Source of the DNA: Chitinophagaceae bacterium | GTDB taxonomy: Bacteria > Bacteroidota > Bacteroidia > Chitinophagales > Chitinophagaceae | DNA length: 64,000 nucleotides | Direction: 5' to 3' | Assembly (NCBI GenBank): GCA_016719165.1 | Contig: JADKAJ010000002.1 | Span: 682,001-746,000 of the forward strand | Shown here: one piece after another, positions 53,461-62,347 of the stretch | Layout: every line of letters begins with the position of its first letter | How positions within the stretch are numbered: the stretch's first letter is position 1 | Program-made: the position numbers and the translations under genes | Notes under the pieces: generated by a model | The model's input: the letters and a program-made list of their open reading frames with translations, nothing else | Database searches by the model: none | What the model was told of the DNA's origin: nothing

Positions 53461-54495
53461 TTATGCTGTCTGCATTTCTTTTATTTTCTCCCTGATCTTC
53501 CCTTCAATTTCTTTAGCCAGTTCTGGATTGTCTACCATTAATTGTTTTACGGAATCACGGCCCTGGCCCAATTTATCACTGTTATAACTATACCAGGATC
53601 CGCTTTTTTGAATAATCCCAAGTTCAGTACCCATATCAATGATCTCACCGGTTTTGGAAATGCCTTCCCCGAAAATGATATCAAACTCGGCAGCCCGGAA
53701 CGGGGGGGCCACTTTATTCTTTACGACTTTTACTTTTACATGGTTACCAATGGCCTCATCACCATCTTTTACCTGTGTCATGCGGCGGATATCGAGACGA
53801 ACGGATGCATAGAATTTCAGAGCATTACCGCCGGTAGTTGTTTCGGGGTTTCCAAACATCACCCCTATTTTTTCCCTTAACTGGTTGATAAAGATGCAAA
53901 TGGTATTTGTTTTTGAAATAGTAGCGGTCAGTTTGCGCAGTGCCTGGCTCATCAGCCTTGCATGCAATCCCATTTTACTGTCTCCCATCTCGCCTTCCAG
54001 TTCACTTTTAGGAACGAGTGCTGCCACAGAGTCAATAACCACCACATCCAATGCCCCGGAAAGAATAAGACGGTCAGCTATTTCAAGGGCCTGCTCGCCA
54101 TAATCAGGTTGTGATATTAAAAGGTTGTCAACATCAACTCCAAGTTTCTTCGCATAAGAACTGTCAAAAGCATGTTCAGCGTCTATAAAAGCACACATAC
54201 CGCCTTTTTTCTGTGCTTCGGCTATTACATGGGTAGCGATAGTGGTTTTACCGGATGATTCAGGTCCGTAGATCTCTACAACCCTTCCTCTAGGTAAGCC
54301 GCCGATGCCAAGGGCTACATCCAGCCCGATAGAACCGGTGGAAATTACTTCCTGCATGGTTTCTGCTTTATCGCCCAGCATCATTACACTGCCTTTGCCG
54401 TAGTCCTTCTCCAGCTTATCCATCGTAAGCTTGAGGGCTTTTAATTTTTCGCTGTTAGTGGTTGACATGTCTGTAGTTTTTTCTGTTTTTGCCAT
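53461..54495 (-). CDS. recA: RecA recombinase
   Basis: 344 residues. Walker A GPESSGKTT, the DNA-binding loops around EGEMGDSKMGLHARLMSQAL and NPETTGGNALKFYASVRL, and IFINQLREKIGVMFG are all present. The N-terminus could start at M1 or at M10 (MSTTNSEKLKALKL). RecA drives homologous recombination and the SOS response. The upstream region holds two TAGTTTTG elements and a palindrome. Ends in a strong terminator; the WD40-caspase gene is divergent. Confidence 0.97.
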   Translation of the reverse strand: MAKTEKTTDMSTTNSEKLKALKLTMDKLEKDYGKGSVMMLGDKAETMQEVISTGSIGLDVALGIGGLPRGRVVEIYGPESSGKTTIATHVIAEAQKKGGMCAFIDAEHAFDSSYAKKLGVDVDNLLISQPDYGEQALEIADRLILSGALDVVVIDSVAALVPKSELEGEMGDSKMGLHARLMSQALRKLTATISKTNTICIFINQLREKIGVMFGNPETTTGGNALKFYASVRLDIRRMTQVKDGDEAIGNHVKVKVVKNKVAPPFRAAEFDIIFGEGISKTGEIIDMGTELGIIQKSGSWYSYNSDKLGQGRDSVKQLMVDNPELAKEIEGKIREKIKEMQTA

Positions 54496-54548
54496 GGGTT
54501 AAAGTTATGTATTTGCGTATTGTAAGTCGGAAAATCCCGACCAGGATT

Positions 54549-54579
54549 CAAAACTAAATGATTTAGTAATTCAAAACTA
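54549..54579 (-). promoter_or_regulatory. recA promoter region with direct and inverted repeats
   Basis: The minus strand has two copies of TTAGTTTTGAAT, each containing TAGTTTTG (54579-54572 and 54556-54549), 23 bases apart. Between and overlapping them is the perfect inverted repeat ACTAAAT-G-ATTTAGT (54553-54567). Either tandem promoters or an operator covering the promoter; a DNA-damage repressor site is a possibility. Confidence 0.55.
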
Positions 54580-54768
54580 ATATTTTGGGGAATAATTTAA
54601 AAATTACCGGAAAGTGATAGGCATACCCGGTATCTGGTATTGGCGACATAAAAGAATAGCAGTATTTTTCTGATAAGGCAGGAGTTGGTGAAAAGGTTAG
54701 CTGAAACCAGCATCCGGCATTAAAATTATTGCCCGGGAATGGCATATTCTGTAATAGATAGGTTACTA

Positions 54769-57700
54769 ATGAGTAAAGGAAAATTCATCCATATTTTTTT
54801 TGAACCAGCTTTACTGCTGGTAATTAGTTTATCGGTTCCTGTTTACGCTGGTTCACAGGAGCCGCAACTAATATTACCTGTCGGTCATATTGGTGGTGTA
54901 CGTGAAGCAATTTTCAGCCCTGACTATAAACATATAGTTACCCGTGATCGCTTCGAAGTTCCCCGCATTTGGGATACAAGGACCGGTTATTTATTAGCCA
55001 ATCTTCCGGGGCATGCAGACAGGATAAGTTGTATTGGCTACAACAGGGATGGTACAATGTTATTTACTGGTTCCCGGGATGGTACTTTGATTATATGGGA
55101 TGCAAAAAAAGCATTACCACTTGTAAAATTGGGAGTAATAAAAGATGGTATTACCAGCGGAGCATTTAATAAGCAGGGTACTCTTTTTATATCAGGATCA
55201 GGCGATAAGTCTGCCAGAATTTGGGATATCTCAACAGGTAAACTGCTACTTGTACTTGGTAAAGGCGAACATGAATCAGAGGTCAGTTCGGTGCAGTTTA
55301 ATCAGAATGGAGATATTGTAAGAACAATATCTTATCCCGGCAGGCATTACTGGAATACAAAGACCGGTATGTTATTAGCAAAAACGGTTTATAATGATAG
55401 CCTTGACAGGTTTGTGATCACAAAACTTACCACAAAAGATACCAGTTTTCTTTCCGGGGAATCCGGTCAGTGGGATTTTACACCGGTACTGCCCAATCCC
55501 GGCAGAAAATTGGTGTACGATATTTACAGGAACGATGTATTGGTGACTGACAGCCTGGGTAAAAAAATATTTACCACCCTCAATGGTCATACATATATGA
55601 CCAGGCTGCTTTATTATTCGCCGAAAGGGGATACCATTTATATGGAACCAGATGACAGGTTATTTGCTACTGCCTGGGCTGCCAACACTATGCAATTAAA
55701 GAAAACAATAGCCTATAAAGGAATTACCCGTCCCAATGTACACCGGGGTGATGCTAATAAGAATATCATCTTTAATTGGGACCGGAGTTATTCAGTGGTA
55801 GTGCAGGATGTCAACAGTATCAATGATTTTAATGTGTGGGGTAACAAAAAGGGCAGCAGGCTTAGTCAATTCAGGGGGAATAAAAAGTTGCCGCAAAAAA
55901 TTCAAAATGCTTTTTTCTCACGGGACAATACACTTTTAATGACAACCATGTATAATGACAGGGAGCCAGCAATTATCTGGGATATGGCAACCGGTAAAAT
56001 AGTAACAAAGCTGCCGTATAATAAAGAGGAAAGGATTACCCACGGCTGTTTTAGTAATGATAAAACGCTGGCAGCAATCTTTGGTGCAGATGGCCATATC
56101 TCAATATTTGATATCGGGAAAAATATACTGGTCTCTACTATTACAACGGGCACCGGTGATGGTATTAATGATATTATAGGTGGCGAGATTAGCCCTGATA
56201 ACAGTATGATTTGTTTTAATGACGGATGGGCTGCATTCAAGGTTTATGATATTCATAGCAAAAAAGAGATATGGTCGCTGAGGGAGCCTGGAAATTATGT
56301 AAGGGCAGCTGCATTTGCACCCGACAACAAAAGAATGCTGTTGTCTACCACTGCCAGCCTTGTCAAGATGGTTGATTTAAAGACAAAGAAAATATTGTAT
56401 CATTTTTTCCCGGTGGACAGTACGGAGTATTTTACACAGGTGCCTGCCGGTTATTACCAGGCTTCGCCCGGAGCCACGAAGCTGCTGCATTATGTAACAA
56501 AAGATCTGAAAGTCATCACTTTTGAACAACTGGATATTAAATACAACCGTCCGGATAAAGTGCTCGAAACAATAGGGAGTAATGATAAAGCATTGATCAA
56601 TGCCTACCGTAAAGCGTACCAGAAGCGGCTGAAAAAATTAGGAGTAGATACAGCTTATTTCAGGGATGGTTATAGTGTACCTGAATGTGACTTTGTCAAC
56701 CGGGATGCTATTGAATCCGAACAAAATCAGGAAAAACTAATGCTTCATATAAAAGGGAGAGACAGCACTTACCTGCTTGGCCGCTTTAATGTATGGGTGA
56801 ATGAAGTGCCGGTATTTGGGCTAAAAGGAATCAGTCTTCTTAGGCGGAATTCCTTAAGTTTTGATACTACGATCACTATTAAATTGTCACAGGGAGAAAA
56901 CAGGATTGAAACTTCAATCAGTAATGTGAATGGTACTGAAAGTTATCGTATGCCACTTACTGTAAATTATTTACCGGCGGTAAAACAAAAAGAATCAGTT
57001 CGTTTTATCGGGATTGGTATCGATAAATTTTCTGAAAGTAAATACAATTTACAATATAGTGTGAAAGACATCCGTGACCTGTCCAAAAAATTGAAAGAAA
57101 AATACAAAGGCAATATTATTATTGATACATTATTCAACGAGAATGTTACCATCAATACTGTAAAAGCATTAAAACAAAAACTGCTGCAAACAACAGAAAA
57201 TGATAAAGTGATAGTTGCTTACTCCGGTCACGGTATGCTGAGTAAAGAGTACGACTACTATCTTTCAACTTATGCTGTGAATTTTGAAATGCCAGAACAA
57301 AACGGTTTGCCTTATGATGAACTGGAAAACCTGTTAGACAGTATTCCAGCCAGGAAAAAACTGATGCTGATAGATGCCTGTCATAGCGGGGAAGTGGATA
57401 AAGAAGACCTGGTTACACTGGCAAGTACATCCGATTCATTGATAAAAGGATTTAAACCGGTAGCTTATAAAAAGGACGAAAGGCATCTTGGCCTGAAAAA
57501 CAGTTTTGAACTGATGCAGAGCCTGTTTGTGAATGTAGGTAAGAGTACAGGTGCCACGATCATTTCTGCGGCAGCCGGAACACAGTTTGCCCTGGAGAGA
57601 AATGATCTGAAAAACGGGGTATTCACTTATTCAATAATGGAGGCAATGAGTAGTCATCCTTCGATGAAGATCAGCGAGCTGAAAAATATTGTTGGAAAAA

Positions 57701-57780
57701 GAGTGGAAGAGCTGACAAAGGGATTGCAAAAACCTACCTCCCGGAATGAAACAATTGCCGTAGACTGGAATGTTTGGTAA
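54769..57780 (+). CDS. Exported WD40 propeller fused to a caspase-like (C14) peptidase
   Basis: About 1003 residues from ATG 54769, where a signal peptide begins (about 4-30, IFFEPALLLVISLSVPVYA); an ATG at 54739 is in frame. The first 550 residues are WD40-like repeats (VREAIFSPDYKHIVTRDR, ISCIGYNRDGTMLFTGSRDG, SGAFNKQGTLFISGSGDKSA and more). After a beta linker, the C-terminal caspase-like domain (about 735-1000) has VRFIGIGIDKFSESKYNLQY, the catalytic His821 in AYSGHGM and Cys871 in LIDACHSGEV. It is a metacaspase-type cysteine peptidase, and here it appears to face outward. Substrate and trigger are unknown. Divergent from recA. Confidence 0.88.
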   Translation: MSKGKFIHIFFEPALLLVISLSVPVYAGSQEPQLILPVGHIGGVREAIFSPDYKHIVTRDRFEVPRIWDTRTGYLLANLPGHADRISCIGYNRDGTMLFTGSRDGTLIIWDAKKALPLVKLGVIKDGITSGAFNKQGTLFISGSGDKSARIWDISTGKLLLVLGKGEHESEVSSVQFNQNGDIVRTISYPGRHYWNTKTGMLLAKTVYNDSLDRFVITKLTTKDTSFLSGESGQWDFTPVLPNPGRKLVYDIYRNDVLVTDSLGKKIFTTLNGHTYMTRLLYYSPKGDTIYMEPDDRLFATAWAANTMQLKKTIAYKGITRPNVHRGDANKNIIFNWDRSYSVVVQDVNSINDFNVWGNKKGSRLSQFRGNKKLPQKIQNAFFSRDNTLLMTTMYNDREPAIIWDMATGKIVTKLPYNKEERITHGCFSNDKTLAAIFGADGHISIFDIGKNILVSTITTGTGDGINDIIGGEISPDNSMICFNDGWAAFKVYDIHSKKEIWSLREPGNYVRAAAFAPDNKRMLLSTTASLVKMVDLKTKKILYHFFPVDSTEYFTQVPAGYYQASPGATKLLHYVTKDLKVITFEQLDIKYNRPDKVLETIGSNDKALINAYRKAYQKRLKKLGVDTAYFRDGYSVPECDFVNRDAIESEQNQEKLMLHIKGRDSTYLLGRFNVWVNEVPVFGLKGISLLRRNSLSFDTTITIKLSQGENRIETSISNVNGTESYRMPLTVNYLPAVKQKESVRFIGIGIDKFSESKYNLQYSVKDIRDLSKKLKEKYKGNIIIDTLFNENVTINTVKALKQKLLQTTENDKVIVAYSGHGMLSKEYDYYLSTYAVNFEMPEQNGLPYDELENLLDSIPARKKLMLIDACHSGEVDKEDLVTLASTSDSLIKGFKPVAYKKDERHLGLKNSFELMQSLFVNVGKSTGATIISAAAGTQFALERNDLKNGVFTYSIMEAMSSHPSMKISELKNIVGKRVEELTKGLQKPTSRNETIAVDWNVW

Positions 57781-57798
57781 ACAAAATTATAAATTATA

Positions 57799-58488
57799 TC
57801 ATCCCAACCAGCTGGCAATCAACATGGAAATAACTCCCACCAGTAAACCACCATATAGTTCTTTTGCTGAATGATCTGATACAATAAACCGGGATGTACA
57901 CACAATTCCTGCTATCAGCAGGCTGACAGATATATAAATACCAAAATTGAGTGGTTGCGAAAATGCCAGTAGTAAAATAAAGGCAACCATCACCCCAAGA
58001 GACATAGCATGCAAACTTATCTTCATATAAATATTCGCCATTAACCCGAGGCTGGCAGTGATCCATACAGCCATTGCTAATTGCACAGCAGGTTTTGGAT
58101 AATCCGGAAGGTTTCTCCATACATACCAGATCCAGAAATACCAAACCCCGCAAGCTACTAATGGGATGATCCGGTCTTTTTGCGTAGCCAGGTGAAATGA
58201 TTCAATGAACTTCAGCGCTTTTAATAGTAATACAGTAACCAGCGGAAAAAATGTAAACATGGCGAAAGCTTGTGCCACTACCAGTATCTTTTCTTTTGGT
58301 GCAAATCCTGCAAACAGGTAAGGATGTTCATACACCATGAATCCCACAATATATAAAGGGATAAATACCGGGTGAAAAAGATAAGAAAAAAATGATGCCA
58401 GCAACCTGATGATGGCCGGGGTTCCGGCACCCTGTTCTTTTGTTTTATGCAACTGATTCTTGCTGTTCATCATCAGGACTGTATTCAT
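57799..58488 (-). CDS. PAP2-like membrane protein
   Basis: 229 residues with about six membrane helices. The C-terminal half has KISLHAMSLGVMVAFILLLA and RFIVSDHSAKELYGGLLVG, a degraded version of the PAP2 phosphatase motifs (K-x6-RP / PSGH / SRxxxxxHxxxD). The first motif's Arg-Pro is not evident, so phosphatase activity is uncertain. Likely acts on lipid phosphates, or has lost activity. Convergent with the caspase gene. Confidence 0.75.
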   Translation of the reverse strand: MNTVLMMNSKNQLHKTKEQGAGTPAIIRLLASFFSYLFHPVFIPLYIVGFMVYEHPYLFAGFAPKEKILVVAQAFAMFTFFPLVTVLLLKALKFIESFHLATQKDRIIPLVACGVWYFWIWYVWRNLPDYPKPAVQLAMAVWITASLGLMANIYMKISLHAMSLGVMVAFILLLAFSQPLNFGIYISVSLLIAGIVCTSRFIVSDHSAKELYGGLLVGVISMLIASWLG

Positions 58489-58606
58489 AATTGATAATTC
58501 GCTATTTGTGCAAAGTAAAGCAATTGATAAAAAGGGTGCGATTTTTGTATATTTATTATCAATCTGCTAACCCGTTGAAAACCGTATTGCTTACAAAAAC
58601 CTCAGT

Positions 58607-59038
58607 ATGAAGAAATTACTTTTTGCCATTGTGCTTTTTTTGGCATTTCACCAGGGGAATTCACAGAAAATAGATAAAGCCAAAATGCAGGCTACCTATG
58701 ATGCTATAAAGGCCGCAGGTATCCGGCATCCCGATTTTGTTATGGCTCAATGTATGCAGGAAACAGGTAACCTCAATTGCAAAAAATGTTGCCTCCGCTA
58801 TAACAACCTGTTTGGTTTCTACATCAAGGGCAATAAATGCAAAAAATTTAACTCTGATGAAGAATGTATTGCTTACTATAAAACATGGCAGGACAAACGC
58901 TACGATAAATGGCGGGCAAAACATCCCAAGGCAGATTATTATCATTTCCTGAAACATGTGAAATATGCTACCGGAGATAAATATACCGGTGAGTTAAAAC
59001 CTAAAGTGGCCTGGGTGCGAAAGCATTTACAGCTATAA
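58607..59038 (+). CDS. Secreted glucosaminidase-domain protein
   Basis: 143 residues with a signal peptide (MKKLLFAIVLFLAFHQGNSQ). The glucosaminidase pattern follows: HPDFVMAQCMQETGNLN with the catalytic Glu in QETG, YNNLFGFYIKGNKCKKF and CIAYYKTWQDKRYDKW. It probably cleaves peptidoglycan glycan strands. Several Cys residues (CKKCC, Cys54-Cys62 region) could form disulphides. Short form without cell-wall-binding repeats. Confidence 0.9.
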   Translation: MKKLLFAIVLFLAFHQGNSQKIDKAKMQATYDAIKAAGIRHPDFVMAQCMQETGNLNCKKCCLRYNNLFGFYIKGNKCKKFNSDEECIAYYKTWQDKRYDKWRAKHPKADYYHFLKHVKYATGDKYTGELKPKVAWVRKHLQL

Positions 59039-59122
59039 CAAAAATAGGAGTGTGCTACGCTATGGTATTTGAAGAGCAGGTTCAGTAGAAAGGCTTTTAA
59101 AGCCCGGACCTTGTTCTTATTT

Positions 59123-60394
59123 CTATTTTTTTAATCTCTTTATCTTTTCAATATGAAAGGGTGTATGGGCAGCGAAGATGTTATTGATGAACAATAACTC
59201 ATTGATGCCTTCTTTTTTTAACATTGCAACAAAATCACCAGTATAGTAACGCTGGTCCACCACAATTATTTTTTCATAATTGTTCACCAGGAACGGAGCA
59301 AATGCATTTCCATACGATTCTTTTACTATAGCAATTTTTCTTCCATTATTATGTTGTGTTTCCATTTTTACGATTGGCAGATCTCCCTGCAGAAAAACAG
59401 AATAACTATTGGATCCGTTGGCACCCTCCCCATACATTTTTGATTTGCCCCAATACGTAAGGCTATTACTGCTGCCTATGTAAAACCTGACGGAGTCCCG
59501 GAACAGATAATATTTAACCGAGTCAGGATTTTCTTTAAGTTTCGGATCTCTGGTCAGCCTGTATAAAGAACCGAGGAAGGTGGACTTTACTTTGTATCGG
59601 ACAGTATCCAGTGATACAGGCGTTAATCCTGCTGTTTCACAAAATGCACGGTAAGCATAATATGCACCAAGGCTGGTCCAATGGTGGTCTGTATTGAAAT
59701 AGATATATTCCTCCCGGTGTTTTCTTATTTCGTCAATGGCCCAAACCTTTTTAATAGTTGAATCCAGTTCATTGTAAATACTTTCTATCGCCGGCCGGTT
59801 TGGTTTTTGCAGCTTTTTATATTTTTCTGTGAGTTCAAACTCCAATGCCACAGGGATTATTAAATTGTAAACCTGCAGACCAGGAATGCCCAGCCTGTTA
59901 TAAGAATTGATCACATTGGCATAAGACTTTCCCATCGCAGTGCTACCGCCAAACATTTCAAAAGCCCTGTTCTTAAACACAAATAATCTTTTCTTTACTT
60001 CACCCACGGCACCATCGTCCGGCAGAGGGCCTGAGTTGACCGTATTTTTTGTGGTATCTGTTATTTCATTGGCTTCTGCATCATTAGCAGGTTCATATAT
60101 TTTAATGTCACCTGATTCAAAGCCAAATTTATTGCGGAATGAACCTGATACATTGATCCACCGGTTTCTCAGGGGGAAGTTATCGGCATAGTATTGATCT
60201 ACCTGCCTGAAGTAATTGCCATTCCACAAAGCACTGTCAGAATAAGCAGGAAAGGGGGTTAGTTGACGATTTTCTATTTCCGATACTGCTTGTTTTTTCA
60301 TGGAAAGCGAAGCCAACCCACCAATACCAAGCACTAACGTAAAAACGGTTACGTTAATAATATTAATAGTGTTTTCTGTTTTTGTCATGCTCAC
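59123..60394 (-). CDS. DHHW-family exported protein, AlgJ/AlgX-like
   Basis: 423 residues with one N-terminal membrane helix or signal (about 11-30). The signature NTDHHWTSLGAYYAYRAFCE is the DHHW motif of AlgJ/AlgX-like SGNH proteins; IVKESYGNAFAPFLVNNYEK carries the Ser of the hydrolase fold and FGGSTAMGKSYANVIN the Gly loop. These transfer acetyl groups to exported polysaccharides. Downstream of the MBOAT gene by 21 bases. Confidence 0.88.
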   Translation of the reverse strand: MSMTKTENTINIINVTVFTLVLGIGGLASLSMKKQAVSEIENRQLTPFPAYSDSALWNGNYFRQVDQYYADNFPLRNRWINVSGSFRNKFGFESGDIKIYEPANDAEANEITDTTKNTVNSGPLPDDGAVGEVKKRLFVFKNRAFEMFGGSTAMGKSYANVINSYNRLGIPGLQVYNLIIPVALEFELTEKYKKLQKPNRPAIESIYNELDSTIKKVWAIDEIRKHREEYIYFNTDHHWTSLGAYYAYRAFCETAGLTPVSLDTVRYKVKSTFLGSLYRLTRDPKLKENPDSVKYYLFRDSVRFYIGSSNSLTYWGKSKMYGEGANGSNSYSVFLQGDLPIVKMETQHNNGRKIAIVKESYGNAFAPFLVNNYEKIIVVDQRYYTGDFVAMLKKEGINELLFINNIFAAHTPFHIEKIKRLKK

Positions 60395-60415
60395 TGTAAA
60401 ATATGTTTATCCGGG

Positions 60416-61819
60416 TTAAAACCGGAAATAAATAAACGGGTTATAGCTTTTACCCACTAATTGTGCCACACATAAAAAGATACATACAATATTTACTGCA
60501 ATCGCCGCTGTTTCAAAAATTGCTGGTTTTTTAAGACTCGTTTCAAAAAATGCTTTTGCTTTATGATAAACCGGCATACAGGCAATGATGGCAAAAATAA
60601 ACCAGAACAAATGGGCCGTAAGATCACTGGTTAACCCGACATTCCAGAGATTACCGGAACCAAATGAAAATAATTTTTCTATATAGGCATATAATTTATT
60701 TGTATCCGTAAAATAGAAGATTACCCAACCCGGAATAATGACAAGTAATGCATAGAAATGGGAAAAGAATTTCGGTAGTTTTTTAAGTGCCTTCAACAGG
60801 AATGCTTTTTCCAGTGAAATAAAAACAAAGAAGTATAGCCCCCAGAAAATGAAATTCCAGCTGGCACCATGCCACATACCGGTAAGGAACCAGACAATGA
60901 ACAGGTTCAGGTAAATATGTTTCTTATTGCCACCAAGTGGTATGTACACATAGTCTTTAAAGAAAGTACCGAGTGAAATATGCCATCGTCGCCAGAAATC
61001 TGAAACAGAGGTGGCGGTATATGGATATTTGAAGTTCTCATGGTAATGAAAACCAAACATCCAGCCTAAACCTATGGCCATATCAGAGTAACCGGAAAAG
61101 TCAAAATAGATCTGGATAGCAAACATGATCAAACCAAGCCAGGCACCACCAACCGCCAGGGAGGAAGCATCTGCATCCATATATTTTGCCACCAGTTCAG
61201 CTGCTACATTTGCAATCACTACTTTTTTAAAAAGGCCAATACAAAATCTTGAAATGCCTTTGCTGATATCAGCCAGTTTTTCTTTCCGGTTATCTATTTC
61301 CTCTGCAATATGACTGTAACGAACAATGGGTCCTGCCACCAGCTGGTGGTACAGCGAAACGAACATCAGGAATTTTAAAAATGATTTTTGCGCCTTTACT
61401 TCATTGCGGTATACATCTACAGAATAGGAAATGGTTTGAAATGTATAAAAAGAGATCCCGATGGGCAACGCAAAATGAGGCAAATTGAAGGAGGTGCCAA
61501 AAAGCTGGTTTACATTTTCAACTATAAAACTGCTGTATTTGAAAGTAGCCAGCAGGCCCAGGTTGATGATTAAGGAAGAGACCAGTCCTATTTTGGCCCC
61601 GATTGTCCCCCTGTATTTTTCAATTACCCTTCCGTTCACATAGTCTACCAATGCGGAGAAAATCATGAGTGTGATCCAGATAGGCTCTCCCCATCCATAA
61701 AAGAATAAGGAAAAAAGGATCAGGATACTATTCCTCCAGGTGGCATTCTTAGTACTGTAATAGAGCAGCAGGTTCAGCGGCAGAAAAAGAAACAGGAAGA
61801 TAAGGCTTGCGAAAACCAT
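60416..61819 (-). CDS. MBOAT-family O-acyltransferase (AlgI-like)
   Basis: 467 residues with about ten membrane helices. LPIGISFYTFQTISYSVDVY and the catalytic His in FLTGMWHGASWNFIFWGLYF are the hallmark MBOAT motifs, with YFDFSGYSDMAIGLGWMFGF and DFWRRWHISLGTFFKDYVYI upstream. It passes acetyl groups across the membrane to the DHHW protein that follows, so the two form an exopolysaccharide O-acetylation unit. Polymer genes are not in this window. Confidence 0.93.
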   Translation of the reverse strand: MVFASLIFLFLFLPLNLLLYYSTKNATWRNSILILFSLFFYGWGEPIWITLMIFSALVDYVNGRVIEKYRGTIGAKIGLVSSLIINLGLLATFKYSSFIVENVNQLFGTSFNLPHFALPIGISFYTFQTISYSVDVYRNEVKAQKSFLKFLMFVSLYHQLVAGPIVRYSHIAEEIDNRKEKLADISKGISRFCIGLFKKVVIANVAAELVAKYMDADASSLAVGGAWLGLIMFAIQIYFDFSGYSDMAIGLGWMFGFHYHENFKYPYTATSVSDFWRRWHISLGTFFKDYVYIPLGGNKKHIYLNLFIVWFLTGMWHGASWNFIFWGLYFFVFISLEKAFLLKALKKLPKFFSHFYALLVIIPGWVIFYFTDTNKLYAYIEKLFSFGSGNLWNVGLTSDLTAHLFWFIFAIIACMPVYHKAKAFFETSLKKPAIFETAAIAVNIVCIFLCVAQLVGKSYNPFIYFRF

Positions 61820-61980
61820 GTTCAGTGGGTTGGGGAATAATTAGCTGTGTAAAATACAGTTTTGGATACTGATTTTATAACGAATAAATGATTTTTTTTC
61901 AAAATACCCGCTGAAGGGTATGCTTATCGTAATTATTCAAATGCCTGTACGTAACTTCATTCTTTAAATAACTTCGACGA

Positions 61981-62328
61981 ATGCAATTAACCGCTAAACT
62001 CATACAGTTGCTGCCCCTCCAGACAGGTGCCGGGAAAAACGGTCCCTGGAAAAAGCAGGATATTATTGTAGAAACAGAGGGACAGTACCCCAAAAAAGTT
62101 TGTATCTCTATCTGGGGCGATAAAATAAGCGAAAGCCTGTTGCAGGTTGGCTCCATGCTGAGTATTTCTTTTGATGTAGAAAGCCGTGAATACAATGGAC
62201 GCTGGTACACCGATGTAAAAGCCTGGAAGGTAGAAGCGGCCGAAGCTGCCAAGATTGATAAAGCCCAGGATGACCAGGTATATTTTGATGAGGGACAGAT
62301 GGAGAATAAAGACGATCTTCCTTTTTAA
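61981..62328 (+). CDS. DUF3127-domain protein
   Basis: 115 residues. MQLTAKLIQLLPLQTGAGKN and VCISIWGDKISESLLQVGSM, then VESREYNGRWYTDVKAWKVE, are the single OB-like domain of DUF3127, conserved in Bacteroidota and likely to bind nucleic acid. An acidic tail ends in MENKDDLPF, like the C-terminal tip of single-stranded-DNA-binding proteins. A TAACTTCG element lies just upstream. Confidence 0.9.
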   Translation: MQLTAKLIQLLPLQTGAGKNGPWKKQDIIVETEGQYPKKVCISIWGDKISESLLQVGSMLSISFDVESREYNGRWYTDVKAWKVEAAEAAKIDKAQDDQVYFDEGQMENKDDLPF

Positions 62329-62347
62329 GCTTCAAGTGAAAAAAGTA

